NCBI RefSeq assembly: GCF_028290625.1 | Contig: NZ_JAQGJM010000020.1 | Location: 62,001-126,000, forward strand | Direction: 5' to 3' | Source of the DNA: Devosia sp. | GTDB taxonomy: Bacteria; Pseudomonadota; Alphaproteobacteria; Rhizobiales; Devosiaceae | Length of the DNA: 64,000 nucleotides | Part shown: piece after piece, positions 37,167 to 47,013 of the stretch | Layout of the letters: the number at the start of each line of letters is the position of its first letter | How positions within the stretch are numbered: the stretch's first letter is position 1 | Notes under the pieces: generated by a model | The model's database searches: none | Told to the model about the DNA's origin: nothing | The model's input: only the letters and a program-made list of their open reading frames with translations | Made by a program: the position numbers and the translations under genes

Positions 37167-37616
37167 ATGCTGACGAAAAAGGGCAAATACGGGCTCAAGG
37201 CTTTGGCCTACCTCGCCGACGTTCCCGAGGGGCGGCTGGCTTTCGTCAACGACGTGGCGGTGGCGCAGAACATTCCCAAGAAGTTCCTCGATGCGATCCT
37301 GGGCGAATTGCGCAATGCCGGTTTCGTGCATAGCCGCAAGGGCAAGGCCGGCGGCTACTGCCTGGCGCGGCCGGCGGACGAGATCAAGATTGGGCATGTG
37401 GTGCGGGTGCTGGACGGGCCGCTGGCGCCGATCCCCTGCGCGAGCAAGACGCGCTACCAGCCGTGTAGCGATTGCGATGTCGCCACGTGTCAAATCCGGC
37501 ATTTGATGCTGGACGTGCGCAACGCCATTGCCGAGGTGCTGGACAATACGAGCCTGACGCAGATGAAGGCATTCGGTGACCCGGACGAGCTGCTGGTGGC
37601 GCAGGCGAGCGCTTAG
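37167..37616 (+). CDS. Rrf2-family transcriptional regulator
   Basis: A 149-residue winged-helix protein. It starts LTKKGKYGLKALAYLAD and contains VNDVAVAQNIPKKFLDAILGELRNAGFVHSRKGKAGGYCLARPADEI, the Rrf2 DNA-binding domain. Four cysteines are clustered in the region IPCASKTRYQPCSDCDVATCQIRHLM (about 88-113), suitable for an Fe-S cluster or redox sensing, as in IscR/NsrR. The start at 37167 matches the family. A repeat follows the stop. Confidence 0.93.
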   Translation: MLTKKGKYGLKALAYLADVPEGRLAFVNDVAVAQNIPKKFLDAILGELRNAGFVHSRKGKAGGYCLARPADEIKIGHVVRVLDGPLAPIPCASKTRYQPCSDCDVATCQIRHLMLDVRNAIAEVLDNTSLTQMKAFGDPDELLVAQASA

Positions 37617-37621
37617 GCGAA

Positions 37622-37762
37622 GAACCCCTCACCCTGCTTACTCCGCTGAACGCGTCGCAAGCGACCCCTCTCCCACAAGGGGAGAGGGGTGACGACTGAG
37701 AGCTATCGGCTCAATCCCTTCTCCCCTCGTGGGAGAAGGTGCCCAAAGGGCGGATGAGGGGG
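37622..37762. repeat. GC-rich palindromic repeat, family C copy 3
   Basis: It begins with the CCCCTCACCCTGCTTAC stretch and contains CCCTCTCC/GGAGAGGG and CCTTCTCCC/GGGAGAAGG hairpins. About 140 bases match the copy at 4586-4722. It lies at convergent 3' ends of the Rrf2-type and CpdB-type genes. Confidence 0.8.
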
Positions 37763-37776
37763 CCTTGGCCCGTTTC

Positions 37777-39759
37777 TTACAAATCGATCCGATACACGCC
37801 GAACCCGGCCTCGCTGGTCTCGCCGGTGGCTTCGATCTTGACCGCCGTCACATCCGCCAGATGCTCCGCGGCCTTTGGCCCGGTTTCGAACAGCACCGTG
37901 GTGTCCCCAATGGGAGCCAGCGACCAGTTGCTGTCGGCCTTGGGGTTGATCGTACCCTCTTCGATGATGAAGCGGATCAGCAGGTCGCGGTTGGTATCGG
38001 GGCCTTTGAACACGATCTTGTCGGCCCCGGTGCCGGGGAAATTGCCGCCGCCGCCGGCACGGTAGTTGTTGGTGGCAACGACGAACTTGGCCGTCGGATC
38101 GATCGGCTTGCCATCGAACATCAGGTCGATGATGCGATTGGCGTCGGCATTGGCGACGTTCTTGCCATCGGTGGCGTATTTCGAAGGCTGGGTGAGGTCG
38201 ATCTTGTAGGTGACGCCGTCGATGACGTCGAAATTATAGGATGGGAAATCGAGGTTGATCAACGGCGCGTCCTTGGCGCCCTTCTCGACCTGGTTGAAGA
38301 TGCCGGCCGAGCGTTCCAGCCAGTCCTTGACCTCGGCGCCGGTGATGGCGACCGCCATGATGGTGTTGGGATAGAGGTAGAGATCGGCAACGTTCTTGAT
38401 GGCGACGGGGCCGACCGGCACGTCGGTATAGTAGTCGGGGCCGCCACGGCCGCCGGCCTTGAAGGGGGCGGCGGCGGAGAGCAGCGGCAGGGTTTCCCAC
38501 TCGGTGCCTTTGAGCATCTGGGCCAGGTACCAGGTCTGCGCCTGCGAGACGACCTGCACCGACGGATCGTCGGCGACCAGGGCGAAATAGGAGTGCAGCG
38601 GCGCCGAGGTTTCGCCGACCGGGCGGCGGACATATTCCAGCGTTTCGTCATGCTCGGTCTGGGCGGCTTCGATGATCTTTGGCTCGTCCTTGACCAGTGC
38701 CGACACCTTGCCGTCGACGCGCTCGAAGATCGGGCGGGCTTCTGAGGTGTGCGAGACGATGCTCCATTTGCCGGCAGCGTCCTGCTCCAGCAGCAGGTCG
38801 ATCAGGCCCATATGGCTGCCCCAGAAACCAGCCATGACGGCGGGTTTGCCGGCCAGCGTGCCCTTTTCTGTGTCGGCGCCCTCGAGGCCCTCGAAATCCT
38901 TGGAATTGGGGAACACCAGATGCTGGTGGCCGGTGAGGATCACGTCGATGCCCTCGACGGCGGCAAGCTGCAGCGAGGCGTTTTCGGCGCCCGGGCCACC
39001 ATCGGCAGCGATGCCCGAATGGGACAGGGCGATGATCAGTTCGGCGCCCTCGGCCTTCATCTTGGGAATATAGGCCTTGGCGGTCTCGACGATGTCGCGG
39101 GTATTGACCTTGCCTGCGAGATTGCCGGCGTCCCAGGTCATGATCTGGGGTGGCACGAAGCCGATCAGACCGATCTTGATGGTCTTGGTGGCGCCGGCCC
39201 CGTCGGTCAGTTCCTTGTCGATGATCATGTAGGGGTCGAGATAGGTGTCGTCGGCCAGAATGTCGGCGCCGAGCGTGTCGCCCTTGACCAGATTGGCGGA
39301 GACGAAGGGGAAGGTAGCGCCCCCGAGGGCGGAATCCAGATAGTCGAGGCCGTAGTTGAACTCGTGGTTGCCGACGGTGGCGGCCTCGTAGCCCAGCGTG
39401 TTCATCGCCGCGATCATGGGGTGGACGTTGTCTTCCAGGCCCTTTTCGTAGGCGACGTAATCGCCCATCGGATTGCCCTGGATGATGTCGCCATTGTCGA
39501 TCAGCATGGAATTGCCGGCCTCGGCGCGGATGGCGTCGATGATCGAGGCGGTGCGGGCCAGGCCCATCGTGTCATTGGGGGCGTCGGCGAAATAATCGTA
39601 GGCGAAGACCGCGACGTGCAGATCCGTGGTTTCCATGATGCGCAGATGGACTTGATTGGCCTGGGCGCTGGCGGCGAAGGGGTGCAGGGCAGCCATGGCG
39701 CCGACACTGACGGAGCCGGCCAGGAAGGCGCGGCGAGAAATAGTGGGATCAAATTTCAT
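37777..39759 (-). CDS. cpdB: Periplasmic 2',3'-cyclic-nucleotide phosphodiesterase/3'-nucleotidase
   Basis: A 660-residue Tat-exported enzyme. The N-terminus has the twin-arginine motif SRRAFLAG (residues 8-15) and a hydrophobic stretch to ASAQA. The metallophosphatase domain starts [20 protein letters not shown], with [12 protein letters not shown] and [10 protein letters not shown] as metal-ligand blocks. The C-terminal 5'-nucleotidase domain contains [10 protein letters not shown]. It scavenges phosphate and nucleosides from RNA degradation products in the periplasm. Start at 39759 is chosen because of the Tat signal. Length suits CpdB. Confidence 0.94.
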   Translation of the reverse strand: MKFDPTISRRAFLAGSVSVGAMAALHPFAASAQANQVHLRIMETTDLHVAVFAYDYFADAPNDTMGLARTASIIDAIRAEAGNSMLIDNGDIIQGNPMGDYVAYEKGLEDNVHPMIAAMNTLGYEAATVGNHEFNYGLDYLDSALGGATFPFVSANLVKGDTLGADILADDTYLDPYMIIDKELTDGAGATKTIKIGLIGFVPPQIMTWDAGNLAGKVNTRDIVETAKAYIPKMKAEGAELIIALSHSGIAADGGPGAENASLQLAAVEGIDVILTGHQHLVFPNSKDFEGLEGADTEKGTLAGKPAVMAGFWGSHMGLIDLLLEQDAAGKWSIVSHTSEARPIFERVDGKVSALVKDEPKIIEAAQTEHDETLEYVRRPVGETSAPLHSYFALVADDPSVQVVSQAQTWYLAQMLKGTEWETLPLLSAAAPFKAGGRGGPDYYTDVPVGPVAIKNVADLYLYPNTIMAVAITGAEVKDWLERSAGIFNQVEKGAKDAPLINLDFPSYNFDVIDGVTYKIDLTQPSKYATDGKNVANADANRIIDLMFDGKPIDPTAKFVVATNNYRAGGGGNFPGTGADKIVFKGPDTNRDLLIRFIIEEGTINPKADSNWSLAPIGDTTVLFETGPKAAEHLADVTAVKIEATGETSEAGFGVYRIDL

Positions 39760-39993
39760 CACGGTTCTCCGGAACGATCCAAGGTTTGGATGGAGCAGGG
39801 AACGATAACCGGCAGCGCCGGTTGTGTTCCGCACTGAATAGAAAGCCTCCTCTTGCCGACCTCAAATGACGCTGCCATGACGCCGACCTGGCCAGTGTTA
39901 GGGAAGTTGGACCAGGCGGTCAAATTTTCACATTTGCTGGCGGCCGGCGGCTGTGCGAAACGTTAACGGCAGGGGCCGGAGGAGAACACGACC

Positions 39994-40926
39994 ATGAAGT
40001 GGCAAGGGCGCGAGCGCAGCTCCAATATCGAAGATCGTCGCGGCCAGACCGGTGGAGGCCTGGGTGGCCTGGGTGGCGGCAGTAATCCGTTCGGGCGCGG
40101 TGGCGGCGGCATGCGCCTGCCGACAGGCCGTTCGGGTGGCGGCATCGGCGGGGTGATCGGCATCGTCGTGGTGCTCGGCCTGATCTGGGCGCTGACCGGG
40201 CAGAACCCGATCGATATTTTGACCGGTGGCAGTGGCACCAGTTCCACCGCGACCTCGTCGCCCGCCCGGCCATTGCCGCAGGCCGGCCAGGATGAGTTGG
40301 CCGACTTCGTCGGCGTGGTGATCAAGGAAACCGAAGACCTGTGGACCGCCCAGTTCAAGGCTGCTGGCGAGGTCTATACGCCCCCCAAGGTCGTGCTGTT
40401 CACCGATAGCGTCAACACTGCCTGTGGCGCGGCGGATTCCAGCACCGGTCCGTTCTACTGCCCGAACGACAAGAAGGTTTATATCGACCTGGCCTTCTAC
40501 GATCAGTTGCGCAGCCAATTCGGCGCGCCGGGCGATTTTGCCCAGGCCTATGTGCTGGCCCACGAGGTCGGCCACGCCGTGCAGGACCAAACGGGCGTAT
40601 TGCCCAAGTTCAATCAGCTTCGCCAATCGATGAGCACTGAAGAATCCAACGCCTACTCGGTGCGCATCGAGTTGCAGGCCGATTGCTACGCTGGCATCTG
40701 GGCCAATTATGCGGGCCAGGAAAACCTGGTGGAGCAGGGCGATTTCGAGGAGGCGCTAAACGCCGCCGACCAGATCGGCGACGATACGCTGCAGAAGAAG
40801 ATGCAGGGTTTTGCCGTGCCCAAGACCTTCAATCACGGCACCTCGGCCCAGCGCCAGACCTGGTTCGCGCGTGGGTATAAGAGCGGCGACGTGAACCAGT
40901 GCGATACGTTCTCGGGCAATGTGTAG
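39994..40926 (+). CDS. YpfJ-type neutral zinc metallopeptidase
   Basis: A 310-residue membrane-anchored protein. The glycine-rich N-terminus (about 18-50) is followed by one membrane helix (51-68, GGVIGIVVVLGLIWAL), then the peptidase domain. The zinc motif HEVGH is at 190-194 and the third ligand lies further on in ELQADCYAG. This is the YpfJ/neutral zinc metallopeptidase family (DUF2342-like or COG2321). The physiological substrate is unknown. Plus-strand gene convergent with carA. Confidence 0.93.
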   Translation: MKWQGRERSSNIEDRRGQTGGGLGGLGGGSNPFGRGGGGMRLPTGRSGGGIGGVIGIVVVLGLIWALTGQNPIDILTGGSGTSSTATSSPARPLPQAGQDELADFVGVVIKETEDLWTAQFKAAGEVYTPPKVVLFTDSVNTACGAADSSTGPFYCPNDKKVYIDLAFYDQLRSQFGAPGDFAQAYVLAHEVGHAVQDQTGVLPKFNQLRQSMSTEESNAYSVRIELQADCYAGIWANYAGQENLVEQGDFEEALNAADQIGDDTLQKKMQGFAVPKTFNHGTSAQRQTWFARGYKSGDVNQCDTFSGNV

Positions 40927-40950
40927 GTAGCCAGAAGCCAAACCTTGCTT

Positions 40951-41034
40951 CCTTCCCGCGGACTTGATCCGCGGGCCACTCTCAACACTACACAAGCGGC
41001 GAGAGGCCCGCGGATCAAGTCCGCGGGAAGAAAG
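40951..41034. repeat. GC-rich palindrome, family D, between convergent genes
   Basis: Arms of about 27 bases (40951-40977 and 41005-41034) contain CCCGCGGACTTGATCCGCGGG, each arm being itself a hairpin. The loop is 27 bases. It sits between the metalloprotease stop and the carA stop, so it may terminate both. Confidence 0.8.
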
Positions 41035-41062
41035 GGAGTGTGACTTGAGGCCTCAGAGGGCC

Positions 41063-42262
41063 TTAAGCCTTGACGAATTCCGGCTGCTGCTCGGCGCCGT
41101 TTTGGGCGCGGACGTGGTTCATGAACCGCGTGAACAGGTAATGGCTGTCGCGCGGGCCGGGGCTGGCTTCCGGGTGATATTGCACCGAGAAGATCGGCTT
41201 GCCGTCGACGCTGAGCCCCGCATTGGAGCCGTCGAACAGCGAGATATGGGTTTCGGTGACGCCGGCGGGCAGGCTGGTCTTGTCGACCGCGAAACCGTGG
41301 TTCATCGAGGTGATCTCGACCTTGCCGGTAGTCAGGTCCTTGACCGGATGATTGGCGCCGTGATGGCCCTGGTGCATCTTCGAGGTGGTGCCGCCCAGCG
41401 CCAGGCCGAGAAGCTGATGGCCCAGGCAAATGCCGAATACGGGCTTGCCGGTTTCCATCAGTGCCTTGATGGTCGGGACGGCATATTTGCCGGTCGCCGC
41501 CGGATCGCCGGGGCCGTTGGATAGGAAGATGCCGTCGGGCTTGTGCGACAGCACATCGGCGGCCGTGGCGGTGGCGGGGACAACGGTCACGCGGGCGCCC
41601 TGATCGGCCAGGCAGCGCAGGATATTGCGCTTGGCGCCGTAGTCGATGGCAACGATGTGGAATTGCGGATTGTCGAGCCGGCCATAGCCTTCGCCCCATT
41701 TCCAGCCGGTCTGGTCCCAGTGATAGGTCTGGGCGGTGGTGACTTCCTTGGCGAGGTCGAGGCCCTCAAGGCCCGGGAAGGCGTTGAGTTCGGCCATGAT
41801 CGACTTTTCGTCGAAATAGCCGTCTTCGCCATGGGCGATGACGCCATTGGGCATGCCATGCTCGCGAATCTGCGCCGTCAGCGCGCGGGTGTCGATGCCG
41901 GTGATGCCAACGATGTTGCGCTTCTTGAGCCAGGCGTCGAGCTTTTCGGCGGCGCGGTAATTGGACGGGTTGGTGATATCGGCCTTAAGCACGACGCCAC
42001 GGACGCCGCTGAGGGCCGCCATGTTGACCGTCTCGATGTCCTCGTCATTGGTGCCCACATTGCCGATATGGGGGAAGGTGAAGGTGACGATCTGGCCCGC
42101 ATAGGATGGGTCGGTCAGGATTTCCTGGTAACCCGTCATGGCCGTGTTGAAGCACACTTCGCCGGCCGCGTGGCCCACGGCGCCAATGCCGCGGCCTTCG
42201 AGGCGCGTGCCATCGGCCAGGATCAAAAGGGCGGTCGCGGGGGATTGCTGCCAACCGGTCAC
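41063..42262 (-). CDS. carA: Carbamoyl-phosphate synthase small subunit
   Basis: A 399-residue glutamine amidotransferase subunit that supplies ammonia to CarB. The N-terminal domain is followed by a class I GATase with the triad Cys279 (FGICLGHQLLGLALG), His363 and Glu365 (QYHPEASPGPRD). Length and motifs are standard. It is divergent from the GatB/YqeY gene, a conserved alphaproteobacterial neighbourhood. carB is 21 kb to the left. Confidence 0.97.
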   Translation of the reverse strand: MTGWQQSPATALLILADGTRLEGRGIGAVGHAAGEVCFNTAMTGYQEILTDPSYAGQIVTFTFPHIGNVGTNDEDIETVNMAALSGVRGVVLKADITNPSNYRAAEKLDAWLKKRNIVGITGIDTRALTAQIREHGMPNGVIAHGEDGYFDEKSIMAELNAFPGLEGLDLAKEVTTAQTYHWDQTGWKWGEGYGRLDNPQFHIVAIDYGAKRNILRCLADQGARVTVVPATATAADVLSHKPDGIFLSNGPGDPAATGKYAVPTIKALMETGKPVFGICLGHQLLGLALGGTTSKMHQGHHGANHPVKDLTTGKVEITSMNHGFAVDKTSLPAGVTETHISLFDGSNAGLSVDGKPIFSVQYHPEASPGPRDSHYLFTRFMNHVRAQNGAEQQPEFVKA

Positions 42263-42398
42263 GGTGAGCCTCCAGGAGTGTGGACTATGTCGATTGAGGC
42301 TTCCTCTTAGAAGCCCGATCCGCCCAGCGCAAGTGGCGCGGACCGCTTATTGTGCCTATATGGGGCCGACAAACGCAAAGCCAAGAGGATGAAAACCC

Positions 42399-42851
42399 AT
42401 GCGCGACGAGATCAGCGAAAGCCTCAAGATTGCCCTCAAGGCGCGCGATCAGCGCCGCACGTCGACACTGCGGCTGATCAATTCGGCGATCCAGGACAAG
42501 GACATCGCCATTCGCCAGGAGGCGCGCGGCCCGGCGACCAATGAGGAAATCCTCGTCATCCTGCAGAAGATGGTCAAGCAGCGCGAGGAGAGCTTCGCGA
42601 TCTACGCGCAGGCCGGCCGGGCTGATCTGGCGACGGTGGAAAAGGAAGAGATCGATATCCTCAACGAGTTCCTGCCCAAGGGGTTGAGCGATGCGGAAGT
42701 CGATGCCGCAATCGCCGCAGCGATTGCCAGCACCGGCGCCGAGGGCCCCAAGGACATGGGCAAGGTGATCGGCCAGCTCAAGGCTGCTTATCCGGGCCGC
42801 ATCGATTTCGGCAAGGCCAGCGCCAAGGTGAAGGCCGCACTGGCGGGCTAA
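42399..42851 (+). CDS. GatB/YqeY-domain protein
   Basis: A 150-residue protein of the YqeY family. It contains RDEISESLKIALKARDQRRTSTLRLINSAIQDKDIA, LQKMVKQREESFAIYAQAGRADLATVEKEEIDILNEFLPKGLS and the C-terminal KDMGKVIGQLKAAYPGRIDFGKASAKVKAAL, matching the tRNA-binding tail domain of GatB. Usually found between carA and dnaG in Rhizobiales; here four membrane-protein genes intervene before dnaG. Its stop overlaps that of the opposing MFS gene. Confidence 0.95.
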   Translation: MRDEISESLKIALKARDQRRTSTLRLINSAIQDKDIAIRQEARGPATNEEILVILQKMVKQREESFAIYAQAGRADLATVEKEEIDILNEFLPKGLSDAEVDAAIAAAIASTGAEGPKDMGKVIGQLKAAYPGRIDFGKASAKVKAALAG

Positions 42852-44011
42852 GCGATAGCCAGGGTGCGCCGTTCCGATAGCCAGCTCGCGGCGGTAATCA
42901 GCGCTGCGATGGCGCTGCTGGCGACCCCGATGAGCGGTATGGTGGCATAGCTCGTGCCAGTATTCAGCAGTACGGCCCCGAGCAAGGCGCCGGCCGCGAT
43001 ACCGATATTGTAAGCGGTGGACACAAAGGTAGACGCCAGGTTCGGTGCGGCTCGAGCGGCTGTAAAGATGCGAACTTGCGTTGGCGTGCTGAACGCCAGC
43101 GTGGCGGCCGCGGAAGCGAACAGGCTGATGCCCATGGCGATAGGATGTTGCGCCGAAACCATCAGCGCGAAGTAGCAAGCCACCTGCGCGAGCAAAATGC
43201 CGAGCAGCGATTCGAGTGGTCTCCAGTCGGCCAGGCGCCCACCGATGAAGATGCCGACGACCGAACCGACGCCGCCGAGCAACAGAAACAGCGGCACGTA
43301 GCCAGGCTCGATACGGGTTACCTCGATCAGCAATGGAACCTGGAAGGTGCCGAAGCTGACCGACCCGACCATGACAACTGCGATGATCAGGTAAGAAGTC
43401 CAGACCGCCGGATGGCGCAACTGCGCGGCCTGTAAATGGAGCGGGGCTTCGCGCTCGGCCTGCCCCTTGATGCCGGGCAGGGCGAGGGCGATTGCCAGAA
43501 CTGCGAGCAAAGCCATTGCGGCGATGCAGACGAAGCTGACGCGCCAGCCGAAAGTGTTGCCGATCGCCGTCCCGGCCGGCACGCCAAGGATATTGGCCAC
43601 GGTAATGCCGCCCACGAAGAGCGACAGAGCGCTGCCGCGTCGGTTTTCCGGCACAAGCCGCGATACGGTGACGCTGCCGATACCGAAGAACACGCCGTGC
43701 CCACAGGCGGAAACCAGCCGTGCGCCCATCAGCAGGGCATAATCCGGCGCAATCGCGCACAACACCTGCCCCAAAGCGAACACGATGCCGAGAACCAGCA
43801 GCACAGGCTTGGCCGGAAAGCGGGCAGTCAGCAGCGCCAGGATCGGTCCTCCCACCGCGACTCCGGCGGCGTAGCCGGTCACCAAAAGGCCGGCTGTGGG
43901 AATGCTGACCGAAAGATCCCCGGAAATTGCTGGCAGAATGCCCGACACGATGAACTCGGTGGTGCCGATTGCGAAGGCCATGAGCGCGAGGGCATAGACG
44001 GCAATGGGCAT
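42848..44011 (-). CDS. MFS transporter (DHA1 family), paralogue 1
   Basis: A 387-residue protein with twelve predicted helices, starting PIAVYALALMAFAIGTTEFIVSGILPAISGDLSVSIPTAGLLVTGYAAGVAVGGPILALLT. The TTEFIVSGILP block and LGVPAGTAIGNTFGWR motif C place it in the DHA1 arabinose/purine/drug efflux group. It is about equally long and collinear with the next gene, 11 bases upstream, so they are a tandem paralogous pair. Substrate is unknown. Confidence 0.92.
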   Translation of the reverse strand: MPIAVYALALMAFAIGTTEFIVSGILPAISGDLSVSIPTAGLLVTGYAAGVAVGGPILALLTARFPAKPVLLVLGIVFALGQVLCAIAPDYALLMGARLVSACGHGVFFGIGSVTVSRLVPENRRGSALSLFVGGITVANILGVPAGTAIGNTFGWRVSFVCIAAMALLAVLAIALALPGIKGQAEREAPLHLQAAQLRHPAVWTSYLIIAVVMVGSVSFGTFQVPLLIEVTRIEPGYVPLFLLLGGVGSVVGIFIGGRLADWRPLESLLGILLAQVACYFALMVSAQHPIAMGISLFASAAATLAFSTPTQVRIFTAARAAPNLASTFVSTAYNIGIAAGALLGAVLLNTGTSYATIPLIGVASSAIAALITAASWLSERRTLAIA

Positions 44012-44022
44012 GGTGAGCCGAT

Positions 44023-45219
44023 CTAGCTTGTTGCTGCGGAATTGGCGGGCAGGGGCCGCATGGCGCCGCTACGCTGCTCCCATTGATAGGAGATGAGTGC
44101 CACCACGGTCGCCACGATCAGCGCCACGGCGCCAACCAGCGGCAAGCTGCGGTAACCATAGCCGCTATTGAGCATTGTGGAGCCGATGAACGCGGCCATG
44201 GCGATGCCGATGTTGAAGCCCGAGGGGATCAGCGACGAGGCCAGGCTCGGCGCGTCGGCGGTCCAGCTCAGGATGCGCGTCTGCACCGGCGTGCCGATGG
44301 CGAAATTGAGCGCACCCCAGAGGAAAACCGCAAAAACCATGGGCCAGGGATAGGGGCTGACCAGATGCAGCACGACCAGCGTCACCGCCTGCAGCGCCAG
44401 CATGACGATCAGCGACGGCATCAATTTCCAGTCCGATAGCCGTCCACCGATGAACACACCGACAGTGGAGCCCACGCCGTTGAGCAGCAGGATCCAGGGG
44501 ATCACGCTGGGATCGAGTCCGGTCACGTCCTGCAGCATGGGGGCAATATAGGTGAAGGGTACGAACTGGCCGATCATCAGCATCAGCATGACGATCAGCG
44601 AGGTCCAGACTTGCTGGCGGCCGAGGACGCCCACTTCGCGGGCCAAAGGCGAACGCGGCGCCGCCGCGCCCTTGGTGCGTGGCACCCAGAGCACGATGGC
44701 AAGGCTCGCCAGCAGCCCGAGCAGGCTCATGGCCCAGAACGTGGCGCGCCAGCCCCAGATATTGCCGATCGCCGCGCCCATGGGCACGCCGATGACATTG
44801 GAAACGGTCAGCCCCGATAGAATCAGCGCTACCGCGAATCCGCGGCGTTCGGGTGGGACCAAGCCGACGGCCACCACCATCGCGATGCCGAAGAAGGTGC
44901 CGTGGACCACGGCAATGAGAACCCGCAGCAGCAGCATGGCCGAAAAGCCCGGCGCCAGCGCGCAGGCGACCTGGCCCACGGTGAACACGGCGATCAGGCC
45001 CAGCAGCAAGGTCCGGCGTTGCAGGTTGGTGGTGGCGAAGGTGAGCAGGGGGCCGCCCAGCGCGATGCCGATGGCATAGCCCGAGACCAGATAGCCGGCG
45101 ACTGGAATGCTGACGCCGAGACCGGTCGCGACTTGGGGCAGTACGCCCGCAATGACGAATTCGGTGGTGCCGAAGGCAAAGGCGGCAACGAACAGGGCGA
45201 TCAGCGGCAGGGACAGCAT
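44023..45219 (-). CDS. MFS transporter (DHA1 family), paralogue 2
   Basis: A 398-residue transporter with the same layout: SLPLIALFVAAFAFGTTEFVIAGVLPQVATGLGVSIPVAGYLVSGYAIGIALGGPLLTFAT, and IGVPMGAAIGNIWGWRATFW as motif C. The two genes share blocks across their length and are separated by only 11 bases, consistent with duplication or with cotransferred homologues. The upstream gene of the pair on the minus strand, so its promoter lies in 45220-45407. Confidence 0.92.
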   Translation of the reverse strand: MLSLPLIALFVAAFAFGTTEFVIAGVLPQVATGLGVSIPVAGYLVSGYAIGIALGGPLLTFATTNLQRRTLLLGLIAVFTVGQVACALAPGFSAMLLLRVLIAVVHGTFFGIAMVVAVGLVPPERRGFAVALILSGLTVSNVIGVPMGAAIGNIWGWRATFWAMSLLGLLASLAIVLWVPRTKGAAAPRSPLAREVGVLGRQQVWTSLIVMLMLMIGQFVPFTYIAPMLQDVTGLDPSVIPWILLLNGVGSTVGVFIGGRLSDWKLMPSLIVMLALQAVTLVVLHLVSPYPWPMVFAVFLWGALNFAIGTPVQTRILSWTADAPSLASSLIPSGFNIGIAMAAFIGSTMLNSGYGYRSLPLVGAVALIVATVVALISYQWEQRSGAMRPLPANSAATS

Positions 45220-45407
45220 GGGCAGGCCTCGATTGAAGCCGCCTCAAACCACAGCCCGCTGCGCCGGGCAATGGAGATAATGGAAAGCGCGATGCTTAAA
45301 AACTGAAGGGGCAGGGTCGCCCCGTGGTCACGTTGCTGTCACGAGAATACTGGACGAGTCCGATATTGGCGCTACACTCTCCGCCACCTTTGGGCGGGAG
45401 ATGTATT

Positions 45408-45971
45408 ATGGCGATTTCTGCGGATACACGGCGGCGCTTCGCGCTGGCGACAGCCTTGCGCGGCCTGCTGATGCTGCTGGCGGGCCTTTATGTGGTGATC
45501 TTTCCGGTGCAGGCATTGTCGGTGCTCGTGCTGTGGGGCGGTATATTGCTGATCATCGACGGGCTGCTGGGCCTGTGGAGCCTGACCTTCGGCGGCGGCA
45601 AGAGCGGCAATTACTGGTTTGACGTCGTCTCAAACGTGCTGGCGCTGCTCCTCGGCATTCTCATCCTGATCAGCCCGTTCATGGCCACCATCCTGACCGT
45701 GACGTTCCTGTCGAGCCTGGTGGGGATCGCGGCGCTGATCGTGGGCGTGATGCAGATCGTCGTCATCACCCGCGAGCGCGAGCATTATGCCCGCATCTGG
45801 CCGGTGGTGCTTTCGGGCGTGTCCTACGTGCTGATCGGCCTGGTCTTTCTGTTCTTCCCGGTGCTCAGCGCTTCGATCGGGCTGATCCTGGGCGGCATCC
45901 TGCTGATCGTGTTTTCGTTCGGCCTGTTCGGCTGGGCCTGGCGGCTCTATCAGCGCAGCAAAGTCGCTTAG
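45408..45971 (+). CDS. HdeD-like/DUF308 membrane protein
   Basis: A 187-residue inner-membrane protein with six predicted helices. It consists of repeats of the DUF308 type, ALRGLLMLLAGLYVVIFPVQALSVLVLWGGILLIIDGLLGLWSL and later VVLSGVSYVLIGLVFLFFPVLSASIGLILGGILLIV. The family includes the acid-resistance protein HdeD; an actual acid function is not shown here. The start at 45408 agrees with the family. Its stop overlaps that of the opposing YihY-like gene (TTAG). Confidence 0.87.
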   Translation: MAISADTRRRFALATALRGLLMLLAGLYVVIFPVQALSVLVLWGGILLIIDGLLGLWSLTFGGGKSGNYWFDVVSNVLALLLGILILISPFMATILTVTFLSSLVGIAALIVGVMQIVVITREREHYARIWPVVLSGVSYVLIGLVFLFFPVLSASIGLILGGILLIVFSFGLFGWAWRLYQRSKVA

Positions 45972-46873
45972 GCGCTCTTAGCGCGTTCGGCGAGTGTTTC
46001 GAATTCGAGCTGGGCGTTGAGTGTGGCGCCCAGCACCAGGATCAGCGCCGAATTGTACATCCAGAGCAGCAGCACGATGGCGGTGGCCAGCGAGCCGAAG
46101 GTCGCTTGGAAGTTGCCGATGCTCTCCACATAAAGCGAGAACAACGCGCAGACCGCGAGCCACAGCACCGTGGCGGTGATGGCGCCGGGCCAGATCCAGC
46201 GGGCGCGATGCGAGCGGCGATCGGGCGCGAAACGATAGAAGGCGGCAATCGCCAGGACGCCCAGCACCAGAAGCAACGGCCAGCGCACCAGCAGCAGGAG
46301 CGCCTGGTTATGGCCCAACCAGGGCAGCAGGGAGAAAAAGGCCGGCAGTACCGCAACCAGCGTCAGGGCCACTACCATGGCCAGGGCGCCGGCTAATGTG
46401 GTCAGCACCGAAACAACGACCGTCATGATCAGTCCGCGCCGTTCCGGCTCCTGCCGCGTCTGCGAGGTGGCATAGATCAGCGCCGCGACGCCGCGCGAGC
46501 CGCTCCACAGCGCCACCACCAGGGAAATGACCAAGCCGATGCCGAGGCCAACCCGCGGTTGCGCAAGCAGCGTGACCAACTGGCTCGCCAGTGCCTCTTG
46601 GGCGACTTTGGGCATCAGGCCATCGACCCTGTCGATCATATCGGCCAGAAAGCCCGGACTGGCGAGCAGGCCGATCAGCAGGACCAGCGTGGTGATCGCC
46701 GGAAACAGCGACAGGAAGCCGAAATAGGCGATGCCGGCGCAGCGCATAGCGGTTTCCATCTGCGTCATCGCCTTGGCCGTGCGCCACAGCACACGCCGCC
46801 ACCGCCGCCGATCGTTCTTCGGCATCGGCGCGGTAACGGTATCGACGACAAGCTTGGTAGTTAGATCGCTCAC
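45968..46873 (-). CDS. YihY/virulence factor BrkB-family membrane protein
   Basis: A 301-residue inner-membrane protein with about six hydrophobic helices. The family blocks AGIAYFGFLSLFPAITTLVLLIGLL, SGSRGVAALIYATSQTRQEPERRGLI, and FGSLATAIVLLLWMYNSALILVLGATLNAQLE are easy to see. The function of the family is not settled. The start is GTG at 46873. It is convergent with the HdeD-like gene and divergent from dnaG. Confidence 0.93.
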   Translation of the reverse strand: MSDLTTKLVVDTVTAPMPKNDRRRWRRVLWRTAKAMTQMETAMRCAGIAYFGFLSLFPAITTLVLLIGLLASPGFLADMIDRVDGLMPKVAQEALASQLVTLLAQPRVGLGIGLVISLVVALWSGSRGVAALIYATSQTRQEPERRGLIMTVVVSVLTTLAGALAMVVALTLVAVLPAFFSLLPWLGHNQALLLLVRWPLLLVLGVLAIAAFYRFAPDRRSHRARWIWPGAITATVLWLAVCALFSLYVESIGNFQATFGSLATAIVLLLWMYNSALILVLGATLNAQLEFETLAERAKSA

Positions 46874-47013
46874 GACGGCCCCCGGTGCGAGGGGGAACGC
46901 CGGGCGCGGCGGTGAGGTTGCGAAGCGTGGCTACTAGCCGGGTCCGGCAATTGCGGGCTGTGGAAAAACCCTTCGGGCGTGACTTCGCTCGAGCGAGTGC
47001 TTACCTAACGATT

